DNA from: Gyrodactylus bullatarudis
Lineage: Eukaryota; Platyhelminthes; Monogenea; Gyrodactylidea; Gyrodactylidae
Length of the DNA: 23,492 nt
Assembly (NCBI GenBank): GCA_012064415.1
Contig: SSNU01003055.1
Coordinates: 1 to 23,492, forward strand
Direction: 5' to 3'
Part shown: positions 22,274 through 23,492 of the stretch, one piece after another
Position numbering within the stretch: the first letter of the stretch is position 1
Layout: every line of letters begins with the position of its first letter
The notes under the pieces: generated by a model
What the model was told of the DNA's origin: nothing
The model's input: the letters and a program-made list of their open reading frames with translations, nothing else
The model's database searches: none
Position numbers and translations under genes: made by a program

Positions 22274-22512
22274 GTTTTAGAGAATATCAAAATTTTCAAA
22301 ATTCTTAAAAGTTTCCAAATTCCCTTGGGATTCTTAAGGCTCTCCAAGTTTCCACATTTCCTAACTTGCTAGGGTTTCTAGAAACCGAGTTTCCAGATTC
22401 CCTAGAAATTTAGGGATTCTTAAGACTTCCTTTAGTTGCTAGATTCCCTGTAACTATGAATAACTCGAATAGGGATTCTAGAAACCAAGTTTTCAGATTC
22501 CCTAGCTAACTA
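22274..22512. repeat. Right terminal inverted repeat
   Basis: Reverse complement of the left terminus in both its parts: 22274-22486 pairs with 20140-20352 and 22487-22512 pairs with 19935-19960. It lacks the SINE and so records the pre-insertion structure. The internal motif style (TCTTAAGACT, AGGGAATC) continues past 22512. Confidence 0.85.
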
Positions 22513-22892
22513 GGAAGTCTTAAGACTATCAGGGAATCCTAAGACCAACATTAGTTTCCAGATTCACTGTAACATAAGCAACACAATTCTATACAATACA
22601 CACCTATTCTCTAAATTCTGATGTAAAATTTCGAGATCATTTGTATAGATTCCTATTGTCATATTTTCGAGGAATGAATTGCTTCACTCCTGTGATCCAT
22701 ATTTTCAAGAGAAATTAACTTCACGTGGAAATTTCTTTTGCTGAAAAACAATTCAGTAATTTTGTAATAATAATTATTACTGTTTAGATAATTGTTCACA
22801 TGAGGGAAAAAATCATTGTGAATTCAGCAGGAAAAGAATTATAATTTTTTATATTTTGAGACATTAATTGCCTTATTTCCTCGAAAACATTC
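22513..22892. other. Spacer between the integrase element and the GC-rich right-end segment
   Basis: The first 60 bp resemble further subterminal repeats of the integrase element. The remainder is AT-rich with no frame or RNA gene. A sharp rise in GC begins at about 22890. Confidence 0.5.
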
Positions 22893-22953
22893 TGGGGGCG
22901 CTGACTAATGGTCATGCTGGTAGTTAGAACGACGATGAGGTTAGGTGAAAGCT

Positions 22954-22959
22954 TTTATT
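22954..22959 (-). terminator. AATAAA polyadenylation signal
   Basis: GAAAATAAAAGC on the minus strand, about 20 bases downstream of the predicted start site. So close to a start site it makes sense for the R region of an LTR rather than for a host gene end. Confidence 0.3.
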
Positions 22960-22974
22960 TTCGTCGGCTCTCTT

Positions 22975-23100
22975 CAGACCTTACACCGACTTGAGCAGTT
23001 ATATATATATATTACAAGAACATGAAAGGGCTGTCTTCACCAATAGCAATTATTCACTTGTTTCGGACCAATGGGGATTCTGTTCGTGTTGTTGACCAAT
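22975..23100 (-). promoter_or_regulatory. Promoter-like module: three CCAAT boxes at 28-bp spacing plus TATA run
   Basis: CCAAT (written on the plus strand) occurs at 23040, 23068 and 23096, exactly 28 bp apart. The nearest lies about 27 bp upstream, in minus-strand terms, of the TATATATATATA run at 23012-23000. Transcription would start around 22975. NF-Y binds CCAAT in either orientation, and multiple evenly spaced boxes next to a TATA box are typical of strong promoters. Function is inferred. Confidence 0.45.
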
Positions 23101-23490
23101 GGGATCGGCTTCTTCACTGTTTTTTTGCTGTGAAGAATTTGTGGATTTGCTGGGTACCCGTTGCTGCCTTCGTCCCCCGTTTTCTCCTCGCTTTGGGTTG
23201 TTGGGGTGATGTCGATGCGTTTTGTTTTCGAGTGGGAGTAGAGGCTTGCATTTCCGGTTGAGAAAAGAATCTTTTTCGATCATTGGATGTTGCTGGGGAG
23301 GGGCTTGTGTGACGTGGCAGCCTGTGGAGGGTAGGTTATCAACTAATGTTGAGGTTTGAGTTTCTGTTGCCATGTCTGGGATTGGAGTTGAGTGTTGGAT
23401 TTTGGTGGAGTTGTTGGGTGGGACCTTGATCATATCGCTTTGAGCTGTGAATTGAGTCGAGCAGAGCAAGGGTGTGAAAGTCTGATCAAC
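23050..23490 (-). CDS. Hypothetical open frame in the GC-rich right-end segment (partial)
   Basis: An open frame of about 147 codons, open to the right edge, rich in Q, N, S, P, T and H, with no known domain. A second minus frame (about 23338-23142) is open over the same stretch and reads basic and Lys/Arg-rich, ending in QQIHKFFTAKK, which resembles a PCNA-binding (PIP) motif without its first glutamine. The two frames compete. The TATA and CCAAT signals overlap the 3' end of this frame, which argues against it being a gene. It is probably open by base composition, or a remnant of retroelement coding sequence. Confidence 0.15.
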   Translation of the reverse strand, partial: VDQTFTPLLCSTQFTAQSDMIKVPPNNSTKIQHSTPIPDMATETQTSTLVDNLPSTGCHVTQAPPQQHPMIEKDSFLNRKCKPLLPLENKTHRHHPNNPKRGENGGRRQQRVPSKSTNSSQQKNSEEADPIGQQHEQNPHWSETSE

Positions 23491-23492
23491 AC

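Larger units (their letters stand above)
19935..22512 (-). mobile_element. KRBA2-like integrase transposon relic with long terminal inverted repeats
   Basis: Inverted termini of about 237 bp bound a 1.9-kb interior that carries a broken integrase gene on the minus strand. The left terminus (19935-19960 plus 20140-20352) is split by a SINE; the right terminus is 22274-22512. Outside the SINE the arms pair without net gaps. The termini contain internal copies of a GGGAATCTRGAAAC motif. Beyond 22512 the same motif style continues to about 22575, with no left counterpart, so the true right end may lie further out or the left end may be truncated. I see no target-site duplication. Known KRBA2/SCAND3-type genes in animals are derived from such integrase elements. 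The TIR layout suggests DNA-transposon rather than LTR mobilisation, which is inference. Confidence 0.65.
22893..23491 (-). mobile_element. Possible LTR (solo, or 3' LTR of an element beyond the window)
   Basis: On the minus strand this segment, clearly GC-richer than its left flank, starts with TGTTGATC at 23491. It contains three CCAAT boxes, a TATA run (23012-23000), a GTCGG/CCGAC stem (22990-22963) and an AATAAA signal (22959-22954). It ends in a C-rich stretch near 22893, where AT-rich sequence resumes. That order (U3 promoter, R, polyadenylation signal, U5) is what an LTR looks like. The right boundary coincides with the window edge, so neither a partner LTR nor a target-site duplication can be checked. 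A host promoter with a first exon is the main alternative. Confidence 0.35.

Noticed and set aside
23022..23261. Plus-strand 79-residue frame
   Set aside because: It overlaps the promoter-like module and the longer minus-strand frame, and has no domain.
1..23492. CRISPR array or bacterial defence system
   Set aside because: No regularly spaced identical short repeats, no operon-like gene packing, and the content is clearly eukaryotic.

Overview
This is a eukaryotic, almost certainly animal, genomic window. It is strongly AT-rich outside a few islands. It has one long coding exon that runs off the left edge, long non-coding stretches, and layered repeats: inverted-repeat elements, a tRNA-derived SINE, and remnants of a non-LTR retrotransposon and of a KRBA2-like integrase transposon. 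An arthropod is a reasonable guess from the AHNAK-like protein combined with the integrase type, but the sequence does not prove the phylum. There are no bacterial operons, ribosome binding sites or CRISPR arrays.

Layout. Positions 2428 to 1 (minus strand) form a single uninterrupted frame of 809 codons. It encodes a basic, coiled-coil-containing N-terminal part of about 547 residues joined to an AHNAK-type repeat array. Base composition jumps sharply at the junction (position 787/788), and a 127-bp block there is an exact copy of positions 1-127. From about 2.4 to 19 kb I see no convincing host gene. That span holds several inverted-repeat structures: a 90-bp-arm hairpin (4355-4620), a nested hairpin (10536-10985), a 1.6-kb element with 180-bp arms (11489-13124), and a perfect 229-bp palindrome (17033-17658). 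The palindrome lies inside the second copy of a dispersed repeat whose other copy is at 3991-4284.

The right end is a transposon graveyard. A frame-broken reverse transcriptase C-terminal region (19778-19100, minus) abuts a 2.6-kb element with long inverted termini (19935-22512). That element carries a broken KRBA2/SCAND3-like integrase gene (minus), and a SINE has inserted into its left terminal repeat. The last 600 bp (22893-23491) is a GC-richer segment. On the minus strand it has three evenly spaced CCAAT boxes, a TATA run and an AATAAA signal, in the order expected of an LTR.

Only the AHNAK-like exon looks like a living host gene. The rest records successive insertions and inverted duplications. 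The strongest leads are the composite AHNAK-like exon, the mismatch-free palindrome (a possible hairpin-RNA source), and the nested KRBA2-like/SINE element.
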